Assembly (NCBI RefSeq): GCF_020360975.1
Contig: NW_025408667.1
Span: forward strand, 2,790,001 to 2,854,000
Origin: Hirsutella rhossiliensis
Taxonomy: Eukaryota; Ascomycota; Sordariomycetes; Hypocreales; Ophiocordycipitaceae
Reading direction: 5' to 3'
Length of the DNA stretch: 64,000 nt
Position numbers and translations under genes: made by a program. The notes below the pieces were generated by a model. It was not told where the DNA came from and did not search any database. It saw nothing but the letters and a program-made list of their open reading frames with translations. Below are positions 1 to 11,166 of this stretch, in pieces; the stretch's first letter is position 1; each line of letters opens with the position of its first letter.

Positions 1-359
1 TCTTCGATTAGCTATAAGAAATTAGTCTCTTAAGCCTTAATACGATACTATATAACGAAAATATAAAAAAACGATATTAATAATAAATTAAAGAAGAATA
101 CTTAAATAAAATAAATAAGGACTAAGTAAAAAACAAGGTATACTATCTATAAAAGGGCTATAGACTAGTATAATATAATAAGATCCAAGGACCCTATATA
201 TAGTAACGGTAAGCTATAGTAACTAAATAGTATTAGATAACTAAATCGCAGGATATTACGCGCGTATACTTTTAAACTATAGCGCGATAGGTAATTACGC
301 TTTACTTAAAGTCGTTAATCGTTACTAACTTATATAGAGATATAAGAAAGATCTATATA

Positions 360-3300
360 AACTTATAAATATCGAAGGAGAGGCCTTTAATTATAATAAT
401 AAAATTATTAATATAGAGATTAATTACCTCGATATTAATATCTAGGGCTATAATAAATAAGTTAACTTCGATATTATAAATATTAGAGAATACGACCTTA
501 TATTAGGACTTCTATAGCTATAAGAGAGCAACCTACTAATTAACTAGAAAACTAGCTAGCTATATTAGGATAAAGATATAAGTTTCTAGGACTAGTAGAT
601 TAAAAAGAAAGTAAAATTTTTAGATAATTTAGCTACTAAATAGGATAAAAGGGATAACCGTTTAAGTAAATTATTATAGGCTTTAGCGATATAAATAAAA
701 ATAGTAACCGAACTAGCGGATATAAAATCGACTAATAAGACCTATATACTAACTAATATAGCTATATAACCTAGTATCCGATATAAATAAAATAAAGGAT
801 ATAATATAAAGATCTAAAGAGTTATTACTACTCTAAGGAAAGACCTTAAATAAATTAATAAAGAGCTTAAGTTAAGAGAAACTAGCTCTTAAAAAAAAGA
901 ATAAACCCTATAAGATAGAATAAAGAATATCCCCTAGGAATACTAGAAATACGATAAACTCTTTAAGGAAGAACTTAAGATAGGGTTACTTAAATATAGC
1001 TAATAGGACTACGAAATTTATCTTAAGGATAGAATAACGCCGACGTTCTATAAGATCTATAACCTAAACGAAAAGCAACTATAAACGCTATATAACTACC
1101 TTAACGAGAATCTATAAAAGGGATATATATAAACGTTAATATCTAAAGTAAGCTACCTAGTTATATTTATTTTAAAGAAAATTAGTAAGCTATAACTAGT
1201 TATTAACTATAGACGCTTAAACGATATTATAATAAAGGACTAAATACTATTACCGCTTATATTAGAACTATAAGATCGACTATATAGTAAAAAATAGTTT
1301 ATAGCCCTTAACCTTAAAGGCGCCTTTAACTTAATACGTATAAAAAAGGGATATAAATAAATAATAGCCTTTAAAACGAGATTCGGACTATTTAAATATC
1401 TAGTAATACTATTTAGACTTATAAATATACTAGCTACCTTCTAATAGATAATTAATAATATCCTACGCAAATACTTAGATATCTTTATAGTAGTATACTT
1501 AGATAATATCCTAATCTTCTTAGATACCTTAGAAGAATATAAGGAACACGTCTATAAGGTACTCCGCGTACTTTAGAATATAAAGTTATTAGTTAAACTA
1601 AAGAAAAGTAAGTTCTATATATAAGAAGTAGACTTCCTTAGATATACGATCTTATTAAAAGAAATATAAATATAATAAGATAAGATTAACTTAGTTAAAG
1701 AATAGCTAACGCTAAAGAACGTTAAAGATATATAAAGTTTCCTAGGATTTATAAATTACTATTAACGATTTATTAAAGATTTCGGAAAGATTATAGTACT
1801 ACTATATAACTTAACGAAGAAGGAAAAAGAATTTATATAGGACGATAAAGCTAATAAAGCTTTCGAATATATTAAAACTACGATTATATAAGAACTAGTC
1901 TTAACTACCTTTAATCTAAAATAATAAATCGAACTTAAAACTAATATATTAGATTTTACTCTAAAAATATAAATTAAATAGAAAGATAATAAAGGAAGAC
2001 TATAACTAATTATATTTTACTCGAAAAAGCTATAAAGCATAGAACTTAATTACCCTATCTATAATAAAGAATTCCTTATAATTATTTAAGCTTTTAAGGA
2101 ATTTCGATACTACTTTCTTAAAAGTAAATATAAAGTTAAGGTCTATATAGATTATAAGAATATCTTATATTTTATAATAACGTAATAGTTAAATAGACGA
2201 TAGATCTAATAGGCCGAATATTTATTAGAATTCGACTATAAAATAATCTATTAAAAAGGAATAGAAAACGGTTAAGCTAATACCCTTAGTCGACGAAGTA
2301 ACTACGATATAGGAGTACCTATAGTAAAAGGATAGCTCCTAGAAATTAACGAAAATAGGAACTACTAGTAATAATAGCTAAATATAATATTTAAAGTATA
2401 ACCCGACGACTTAATATACTAAAAGATCCTAAAATAAATAAAAGAATATAAAGCACTAAACGGATATAATATAGAATATTTAGAAGTTTTAATATATAAA
2501 AATAAAATCTAGATACTACTAGAATTACGAGATAAAGTTATATAAGATATATATAAATATCTAATATATAGATACTAAGGAATCTAAAGAATAATAAAAC
2601 GGATTAAACGATAATATAACTTCCTATAGCTTAAAGAAGTAGTATAATAAGTTATTAAAGAATATAAACTTTATATATAAAGTAAAGCTAAACGATATAA
2701 ACTATATAGAGAATTATAACCGCTATTAGTACTAGAAAAACTATAGGATTTAATAGCCTTTAACTATATTATAAAGCTACTACTATTAAAAGAACTTATA
2801 ACTAACGTTAAGTATAATAGTATATTCGTTATTACTAATAGACTAACGAAGTATAGATACTTCCTACTATATAAAGAAATAAGTAATATAGAAGAGCTAG
2901 TATATATATTCCTACGAATAATTATTAGTAATTATAGACTATCGAATAAGATTGTCTTTAGTAGAGGAAGTATATTTATAGCTAAGTTTTAGTAAGCTCT
3001 TATAGTATAATTAGGGACGAAATATAAGCTTAGTATAGCTTATTACCTATAAATAAATAGATAAATAGAACGACTTAACTAAACGCTTAAATAATATTTA
3101 CGATACTATATTAGCTATAAGTAAAACGATTAAGTTAAATAGCTATTAATAGCGTAACTAGCTTATAATAGCTTAGTTATAGAAATAACTAAGCTCTTAC
3201 TAGTATATACTAATTACGGATATAACCTAGAAGTATTTAAGGTTACTTAATAAGGACTATAAGCGGAACGAGCGATACTATAAGTAGATTAGCTATAAAA

Positions 3301-3795
3301 ATTATATAAAGAAATATAATAAGAACTTTAATTCGTTAGAGAACGAATATCTACTTATTATAATTAGAAAAGATTATAGGGACTAATCTTTCGAGAGGGA
3401 GATATAGTCTACCTTATACGACGAAATATTAAAATAAAACGACTAAGTAATAAATTAGATTTTAAGAAACTTAGACCGTTTAAAGTTAAAAAAGCTATTT
3501 TAAAAGTTAACTATAAACTTTCGCTACTAATAATAATATAGATGTACCTAATATTTTATATCTTATTATTAAAACTAGTACTACGAAACGCTAAACTATA
3601 GGATAAAATTAAAGTCGATAATAATTAGGAATATAAAGCCGAATAAATACTAAATATAAGAAAATAAGGTTAGTAATAGGAATACCTTATTAAGTAAAAG
3701 GGATACGGGCTAAAGAAAAATACCTAGGAACTACTTAAGTACTTAACCGATTATAGCTCTTTACTTTAATAGTTCTTCTAAGCGAACCCTTAATC
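360..3795 (+). pseudogene. Dead pol gene of G1: protease, RT, RNase H, integrase, chromodomain
   Basis: The protease end is near 490-530, where an ILGL motif precedes a stop in the place of the usual PWL. Reverse transcriptase spans about 1130-1620; its active-site box reads YLDN at 1496-1507, so the second catalytic aspartate codon is mutated (GAT to AAT, a RIP-type change). RNase H-like sequence follows at about 1880-2310 and integrase at about 2530-3590, including the conserved ERLN-type helix near 3070. A chromodomain (Y-x-x-E-x-I-L motif, then KGY and NTWE-like residues) lies at about 3616-3785. In the family, this domain is thought to direct integration to heterochromatin by binding methylated histone H3. 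No reading frame is intact, so no activity is expected. Confidence 0.85.
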
Positions 3796-4909
3796 GGAAA
3801 TATAGGGTTACTAAGAATAGCATCTTAGTCTAATACGTTTAAAGTACTAAACGATTAAACCTCGCTAATAATAATAGTTTCCTTATTCGATAAATAAACT
3901 AATTCGTCTTAAGAAGAACGCGTTATACTATCTTCTTTATTAATAGCTTATATACCCCGCTAAAATAACTTACTACCTTAGTCCTTTAGGAAACGCTTTT
4001 ATTTCCTAATCTAAGCTAAGCGAGCTATCGCTTCTTTTAATGCTTCTTTTACTTTCTATTCGTCCGAATTAATCTTTTACTATTAATTTATAATATAACG
4101 AACTAAAAAAGAAGGAATATTAGTAAAAAGAATAATAGGGAAGGAAAGGGATAAAACGAATAAGCGGACGCTATATTATAACTATTATAAGAACAGCCTA
4201 TAAAGGTATATTTAAAACACCGATTAAAACGCTCGCCGACTTTATAAGTTAGGCCTAACCGAAAATAATAAGAGCAAGGTATAATTTTAATACTATAGAT
4301 CTCGGTCTAGGATACTAGCTCTAATTATTAATGCGATTTATTAGAATTATAGGAACGGGATTTTTAAATATAACTAGATATACTATTAGTAGTATATCCT
4401 AAAAGGATAAAAGAATAAGGAATAATATACTTATATACAACGCGATAAAGGTATATTTATATACGGCGGCTAAGGTAGTAGGTCTTAAGGATAAGACTAA
4501 AAGGAAGGGAGGTATCTTATTACGACTATAGTCTAGTAAACCGCGGGGACTAATATATATTACGAGGTTACGTAACGTAGGGAGCAAGGAATATTAGACG
4601 GACCGATAGGCTAATTAAGTTTAGAGCGACGGGTTACTCTAGCGCTCTAACGCTCTACGGCTAGGATTATAGGATCGCTCTAGCGCTCTAGCGCTCCTAG
4701 ATAACGGGATTACCTAGCGCTCTCGGCGATCTAGGGAAGCTCTCGAGATATATAAGGAAGGAATAGAATACTCCTTTAGGTAGATAGCTTAATAGCTTTT
4801 AATATTATAATTATTACGATCTCTATTATAATCTTATCTTTAATTCCGATTACTTAATTACCTAGTTATAGTCTATAGTTTACGACCTTTAACTTATTAC
4901 TAACGTAAT
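3796..4909 (+). repeat. Non-coding 3' region and probable 3' LTR of G1
   Basis: No coding sequence follows the chromodomain. The stretch is moderately less AT-rich than the pol gene and contains a cluster of the octamer AGCGCTCT and close variants at 4641-4648, 4682-4689, 4690-4697 and 4716-4723, followed by a TATA-like run near 4748. This arrangement resembles an LTR promoter region. The LTR borders cannot be set because no second LTR of this family is in the window. Copia element A1 interrupts the end of this stretch. Confidence 0.45.
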
Positions 4910-5391
4910 TCTCGTAAAGAGAGATACGAGAAGTATATAAAAATATACGAAGGTAAAATTAGAAGTAAGGGGTCGGATAAGTAGGGCAGAGAGATTTAAT
5001 TCTTACGGGAGCAGCAATTGCGGTAAGGGAGTGATTATTATATTACCTTAATTGTCCTTCTTTCCTCTATCTAACGCCCCTCTTTATACCTATCTAGTAT
5101 CTCGATTAATAAAGAAGATCCTACTTAAAGAAGCTACTAATATCCTTTCGACTACTAAGCTTTTTACCGGTTTTTCCCCTCCTTTCTAGCCGTTGCCGGC
5201 CTATCCGTCTTATCTCTCGCTACCTCTATAGGAAGCTATCGCTACTTCTGCTTCCCCTTATGCCCCTACCCTCCTTTCTACACCTCTTTTTAGCTCCTTC
5301 TTCCTTCTATACCGGGTGTTTTTAGCTTCCTTAGTCCCTCGTGCTAAGGGATATCTCCGAGAACTACGAAATTAGGCTACGCTTCGCGACA
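4910..5391 (-). repeat. LTR of A1 (3' LTR in coding sense)
   Basis: 482 bp, matches 10677-11161 along its whole length; differences are mainly RIP-type transitions. It retains the terminal TG dinucleotide (coding strand) that most other family A LTRs have lost to TA. Confidence 0.93.
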
Positions 5392-5599
5392 CACCCCCTT
5401 AGCTATAGCCTGCCCCTTAAGGGCATAGCTAATACGGCTTCGGGCTAGTAAGCGTATAGAGGAGGTTCTTAGCTCTGCACTTCTCCCTTTACTCGAGGAA
5501 AGTAGGGGCCCTTTCGGGTCCCTAGGCTCTTTAGACCTACTTAAGGAAAAGGGCCAAAGGGGAAAGTCCTATAAGAAAGGGGGCCTTCTTAGAAGGGAA

Positions 5600-8500
5600 A
5601 AACCTAATTAAATAGGGGGCCCTCTAAAGGGAAAAACCTCTTCCTTTTCTTCGGCTATAGACGTTACCTTCTCGTACGGGCTATTAGCTCCTCTTATAGA
5701 CTCTTAAGGCGGGCCTCTAAGGACAGCTTCTCTCGAACGTCTTCTAGCCTAATTTGCTATAAAAAGACAGCTAGCTTCTACTTCGGTAGGGGCTTTATAA
5801 GACCGTCGGCTTTCATCGATACTATTAGAACCTAACGGACGGAAATAAGTCCCCTTTAGACCTCTTAGCGTAACTAATACTAGTAGATATCGATATACCG
5901 TAGCTAGGTCGATAACTTACTATTTTCTATAAGAATTCGTATAGTCTACGTGTTATCGCATTCTATAGCTAATAGGGTCGGAATTTATAGTCGTAGAGAT
6001 ATTAGTAGCCGGCTAAGGAAAATCGCTTCTTTTAACGCTTCTAAAAGAGCTAGTAGCTCTGCCTCTATACTAGAAGTCGTAACGGTAGCTTGCTTCGAAG
6101 CTCTCTAAGCAATAGTTCCTCTAAAAAGGGATATAATATACCCCTATAAGCTCTTTCTATCTAAGGAATTGTCTGCAAAGGACGAATCGCTTAAATAAAG
6201 GAAGATTTCTATAGCTTATTTCTTCCTTTCTAGCCCTCCTAGGCGTAGACCATATAATCTCGTTAAATAGAGATAAAGGATAGCTCTGTCTACTGCTTCT
6301 TAATGCCTAGGGCTAGGATTCTAGTTATGCCTAGCTAGCCGGGAGACCGTAAAAGAGATATCCGGTCTAGTAGAAATAGCTGAAAAAAGCAGGGAGCCTA
6401 CCTTCTATTAATATTAGTGTTTCTCTTACTCCCTAGCTTAAAAGGACGGATTAAGTAAAAGCTCTTCGTCTAATATAGGCGTAGAGGGAAGCTTCTTATT
6501 AAGGGAATTAAGGAGGAATTTATAAGCGACCTTATCGATATAGGCGTCCTAGGTAAGCTAGATAGTCCGTTAGGACCTATTCTAAAGGATTCGTATCCCT
6601 AGGAACTACTTTAGCTCCCCTAGCCTAGTTATCTTATACCTTTATTATAGGCCTCGTATAGCCTCCCTAGTAGCAGCTTCTTCCTCTTTCGGGTAGGCCT
6701 AGATAATATTATCGACGTAAAAGAAGACCGTGATTTTACCCTTCTATATTATACACGGTTCCTAAGGGACTTTTTTAAAGCCTAGGGCTTTAAGGGAACC
6801 TATTAAATGCTGTTGCTAAAGAAGGGGTAATCTTCGTAGTCTATATAGAGCTTTCCTAAGCCGTAGAACCTTTCCTAGCTATTAGAAGCTTAGTAGAGGC
6901 CGTATATAGATAACTTCTTCTTCCTCGAGTAGGCAGTTAATAAAGGCGTTAACTATATCTATCTAATCGAGTTCGAGGTCGAATTCTGCTGCTATAGCTA
7001 TAAGGGTCCGAAAAGACATCCCTGCTAGGGTAGTTGCCTTAGTAGGAAGATCCCCTTTTTCCTGCTAGTTCCCGTATATAACTAGCCGGGCTTTATACTT
7101 TTAAAGGAAGCCGTGTTTATTAGTCTTATAGATAAAGACCTACTTATAGCTAAGGACCTATTTTCCTCTTGCCTTTTCCTTAAGGACTTCTTCGAAAGAC
7201 CCTATCTCTTCGTGTAAGGCTAGGTAGTCTTTCTAGGCCTAGAAAAACTAGTCTCTAAAAGGGTGTCTTTCTAGCTGCTTCTGGTTTGCTGGTAGGTCCG
7301 GGAGGTCTCTTTTATATACCTTCCTTGCTAATAGCTATGGCTTAAAGAGCCGGCCTACTATAAACGCTCCGTGGGAACCGTCTTCTATTAGCGTTAGGTA
7401 GAAGTCGGAAAAACGATCGAAATAGGGGAGAGGTTAGTCTTCTTTCGTATCGGGCCCTATACCTTCCTTTGCTTCTCGAAGCAGGGATAAAAAGGCAGCC
7501 GGGTAATCCTTTAAGAGAGGTGCCTTTCCTACCCCCTTAGGGGTCGAGACGGGAAGACTAACTAAAAAAGCTGCTTCTAGATCTTCTTCTTACGTAGGAG
7601 GCGTAGGTAGGTAGGCGTATTCTAGCTCTACCGCTTTCCTATAGTCTCCTTCTTCGTCTAGATTATCTAATCTAGCAGCTTCCTCTTCGAAGTCGGCGTT
7701 ATCCTCGACTACTTCGACGTTGGTTTCTTTTTCCGTTTCCTCGTCTAGGACCTCTTCTTAAGACTATTAAGAAGGGGGGATTTAAATCTTTTAAATTAGC
7801 TAACGTTAAGAGAGTAAGAGGGGCTATTAATCCCTCTTTCCGTCGAAGAAGCTAGATTTATCGTAAATTATATCCCTAGTCGAAATAACCTTCCGTAAAA
7901 GAGGAATCTAGATCCGGAAGATATTCGTAGAATTATACCTAACGAGGTAACTAATAAAGGCTCTAGGATTAAGCTTTCTTTTCTTCTTCCTTTAGCTATA
8001 TATCGGCAGTTATTGCGTATGCCTTATAGCCGTAGGCACGAAGGTGGGCTAGCGAGGCCCTCTTCTTCGTAAAGAGCTCGAGGGGGGATTTCCAGTCTAT
8101 TCCTTAGGTAGTCCCTCTAGGGGTCCGGTTCCGTAGGTAATAGGCGGTCTTAACGACTTCCCTCTAAAGGTCGTGGGGAAGCCTTATAGCAAGTCTTATC
8201 GTACGGGCCCTTTCTATTATAGCACCCCCTAATCTTTCTGCCCCTCCGTTCTAGGCCTAGGTATTCGGTGCTAACGGGAGGGGTAAAATGCCCCTTTTTA
8301 AAGCTAATTTAAGATATCCTTCGTAAATAGCTCTCCGTTAGACCGTATCTTCTTTACCTCGTAGCCGAAGTAGGATTTTATCTAGTTAACGAAGTCCTTA
8401 AGGGTAGACTAGTTATGCTTACTTAGGTAGGTCCGTAAGAAATAGGGGAAAACCATCCCTAAAAAGGCGTCTATAAAAAACATTACCCTAACGAAGCTTT

Positions 8501-10560
8501 CCTAGTCCCTAGATACGTCGGTCTAATCGACCTAAATTTCCTTACACGGCTGGTCCGGCCGTATTAGGGTCCGTCTAGAAATTCGTCTCCTAGTCTTTCC
8601 TTGGCCGCAGTGTTCGCATTCGACGGTCTTTAGGCCCCTTATTTATACGCCTTATTATAGGCCTAGCTTATATAAAGCTAGGGGGCCCGGGTGACTAAGT
8701 CGTGCGTGCTAAAGAAGACCGTCTCCTTAGGCTACCGGAAGAGGGTCCTTTATAGTAGACCTATTCCTCCTAATAGGGAAAGCTAACTTCTCGGGAGGTT
8801 CCTTCCTAAGGATAGGTCGGAATTCGAGAATAAATTAACCGAATTTTTCCTCGATAAGCCTAATAGTCTGATTCTTCTAGACTAGCCTCGTAGGCTTAGA
8901 CGTTATATCCTAAAAGATTCCTTCCTCTCGAAGAAAGCGGAAGGAAATCAGGCTCGTTGAAAATCGAGGGCAAAAAGCTACCCTTTTTCTTCGAAGAATT
9001 TATATAGACCCGTTAGGTAATTTTATCGTGAAATTTACCCTTCCGTATCCCTCTATCCGTACGGTTAATTCCCCGGCAATAAGGTATTCCCTCCGTGCCT
9101 TCTTAAAGGACCGGAATCGTAAGAGTATATTATAGATATCGAGGGAAGCACCGGAGTCGAGGATAGCTGACTTTCGTAGGGGATAGTCGGAGGGTCCTAA
9201 CGGGTGGTCTTGCTAATCCGTGGGGAAGACGAATGCTAGATTTGCTATACTAACGATTTTTCCTCGAATTTACGGTAGCGGCGTTAGTTGCTATTTCTTA
9301 GCAACCCGAATCTCGTCTATCTTCTTCTGCAACGAGGGGTCCTCCTTAAGAGACTGTTATACTGTTTCTCGTAGTCTCTTTAAAGGGTTAACTCCTTCGG
9401 GTCGGTTTTCCTCGAAGACCTGCTAGCAGTCCTCTAGCCGATAGGGCTTTTTGCATGCTTGGCAGGTAGGTCGATTACTCCTTGTTCGTTTCTTCGAGGA
9501 ATCCTCGTCCCGGTCTAGAAGGTCTGCTTAAAAACCCCCCCTTTTTACCCCTTGTTGCTGATTTTAACGAGGTTCGATTTCGACTAGTTCCCTGATTTTT
9601 CGACTAACGGACTGAAAGGTCTATTAGGGGACTAGTCGGGCCGGTCTAATAGACGGGACCGGGCCCGGAGCAAAAGGCGGAGCCGGGGCTAGGACTGGGG
9701 CAGCCGTTAAAGACGGGGTTAAGGCTCTCGAGGGAGGAGGAGCCGAAGGAGCAACAGCCGCAGCAGTAGCAGGGGCCGCAGCAATAGGGGCTATAGCAGC
9801 TGCAGGTCGAGCTGTCTAGGTCGAGTGCTGGCCACGAAGGAATAAGACTGCTTATTGTTGTACTCTAGCAGCCTCTTCGTCTAGTTCCCGGCTAGCCTCT
9901 CGAAAGATAGTCGAGTAACCGTTACTAATAGGCTTTATTAGCAGAGATATATCCTATAGCTACTAGCCGGAAAGAGCTTCTATTAGGAAGTATTAGTTAG
10001 CTTCCTCGAGGATTTCTTCCTACTTAGCTAGCCACGAAGAAGCTAGCAGGTTCCTAGCAGAAAAAGCTCCTAGGTAGGCCGTATAGGTCTTCTTAATACG
10101 GTTAGTTATATATCCTCTCGAGGGAGCTATTAAGGTCTCGAGCTTTAAAAGCCACTGCCTAGGAGTCTCTTCCTCTCGAAGAGAGATTAGCTTTACGGCA
10201 CTAACGGATTCTATTATCGCCGTGCGCGTAGTAGTTAGTAGCTTCGTCTCGTAAAGGTATTCCTTACGATGACTTTCGTAGTTACCTAAGGTAGTAGAAA
10301 AAGCTCTCTATTATATAGAGGTTAGCTCGGAGAAGAGGGTAGCTCCCTCTATAAAGTCCGTTGCCCTAGGACGAAGAGGGGGCTCGAGAGGGTCCTACTT
10401 ATTAGAGAAGACTGAATTATAGATAGTTCTGTCTATACGAGCCCGTAGCTCCTTTACCTACTTATCCTAATCTTAGGGCTCTATAAGAATCGTCCTACGG
10501 ACCGTAGGGATAGCAGAGGAGTCGATTTTCGTTATTATTGCGGGGAAAGGTAGAAAAGTC
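5600..10560 (-). pseudogene. Dead gag-pol of A1 (copia order)
   Basis: Read right to left, fragments appear in copia order: gag (about 10560-9600, with an alanine/proline-rich stretch near 9700-9800), protease region near 9200, integrase (about 8900-7900), reverse transcriptase (about 7300-6480) and RNase H (about 6250-5700). The RT active-site box reads FYVDN at about 6708-6722 on the minus strand, so the last aspartate of the usual YVDD is lost by a G-to-A change. Stops and frameshifts interrupt all parts. The only sizeable open stretches are 62-68 codon fragments, none worth naming as a gene. Confidence 0.8.
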
Positions 10561-10660
10561 GGTTAAAATCGGCTTTTCTAGTAAGAGGGGTAAAAGGAAG
10601 CCACGAGGGATGTAAGAAAGGTGCCTTTTATAGCAGCCGGAAGGTATAGGAATACTATTC

Positions 10661-10676
10661 CTCCCGGGCTTATAAC
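10661..10676 (-). other. Primer-binding site of A1
   Basis: Directly abuts the 5' LTR. On the coding strand it reads GTTATAAGCCCGGGAG. This is complementary, apart from one RIP-type change, to the anticodon stem-loop part (GGGCUCAUAAC) of eukaryotic initiator tRNA-Met. That is the half-tRNA primer arrangement known for Drosophila copia. The same core follows the LTRs of A2, A3, A4 and B2. Confidence 0.6.
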
Positions 10677-11161
10677 TCTCGCGAAGAGAGATACGAGAAG
10701 TGCATAAAAATACACGAAGGTAAAATTAGAAGTAAGGGGTCGGATAAGTAAGGTAGAGAGATTTAATTCTTACGGGAGCAGCAATTGCGGCAGGGGAGTG
10801 ATTGTTGTATTGCCTTAATTGTCCTTCTTTCCTCTATCTAACGCCCCTCTTTATACCCGTCTAGCATCTCGATTAATAAAGAAGATCCTGCTTAAAGAAG
10901 CTACTAATGTCCTTTCGACTACCGAGCTTTTTGCCGGTTTTTCCCCTCCTTTCTAGCCGTTGCCGGCCTATCCGTCTTATCTCTCGCTACCTCTATAGGA
11001 AGCTATCGCTACTTCTGCTTCCCCTCTTACCCCTACCCTCCTTTCTATACCTCTTTTTAGCTCCTTCTTCCTTCTTCTATACCGGGTGTTTTTAGCTTCC
11101 TTGGTCCCTCGTGCTAAGGGATATCTCCGAGAACTACGAAATCAGGCCACGCTTCGCGATA
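10677..11161 (-). repeat. LTR of A1 (5' LTR in coding sense)
   Basis: 485 bp, the least RIP-mutated family A LTR in the window. It begins (plus strand) TCTCGCGAAGAGAG and ends CTTCGCGATA, so its ends are short inverted repeats. Right-hand target duplication GTAAT follows at 11162-11166. Confidence 0.93.
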
Positions 11162-11166
11162 GTAAT

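Larger units (their letters stand above)
1..4909 (+). mobile_element. Ty3/gypsy chromovirus G1, copy 1 (RIP-degraded, left end outside window)
   Basis: Decayed LTR retrotransposon read on the + strand, entering the window already inside its gag/protease part. The polyprotein can be followed through many RIP-made stops (TGG, CAG and CAA codons have become TAG or TAA). The domain order protease, reverse transcriptase, RNase H, integrase, chromodomain is the Ty3/gypsy chromovirus order. After the chromodomain, ~1.1 kb of non-coding sequence probably includes the 3' LTR, which copia element A1 entered at 4909/4910 with target duplication GTAAT. Sequence after A1 (from 11167) may be a short remainder of that LTR. 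Family assignment is firm; the exact 3' end is not. Confidence 0.85.
4910..11161 (-). mobile_element. Ty1/copia element A1, complete copy (coding strand minus)
   Basis: Full-length LTR retrotransposon: LTRs at 4910-5391 and 10677-11161, flanked by a 5-bp duplication GTAAT at 4905-4909 and 11162-11166. On the coding (minus) strand the LTR starts TGTCGCGAAG at the 3' copy and ends CTCTTCGCGAGA at the 5' copy. A primer-binding site abuts the 5' LTR (10661-10676), and a purine tract (AAGGGGGTG) abuts the 3' LTR (about 5392-5400). Copies A2-A5 are the same family. A1 is visibly less RIP-damaged than they are, with many CpG and CpA sites left, and its left LTR carries more TpA changes than its right LTR. 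Confidence 0.92.

Noticed and set aside
4399..4587. 62-codon minus-strand frame
   Set aside because: It lies in non-coding G1 3' sequence and shows no domain.
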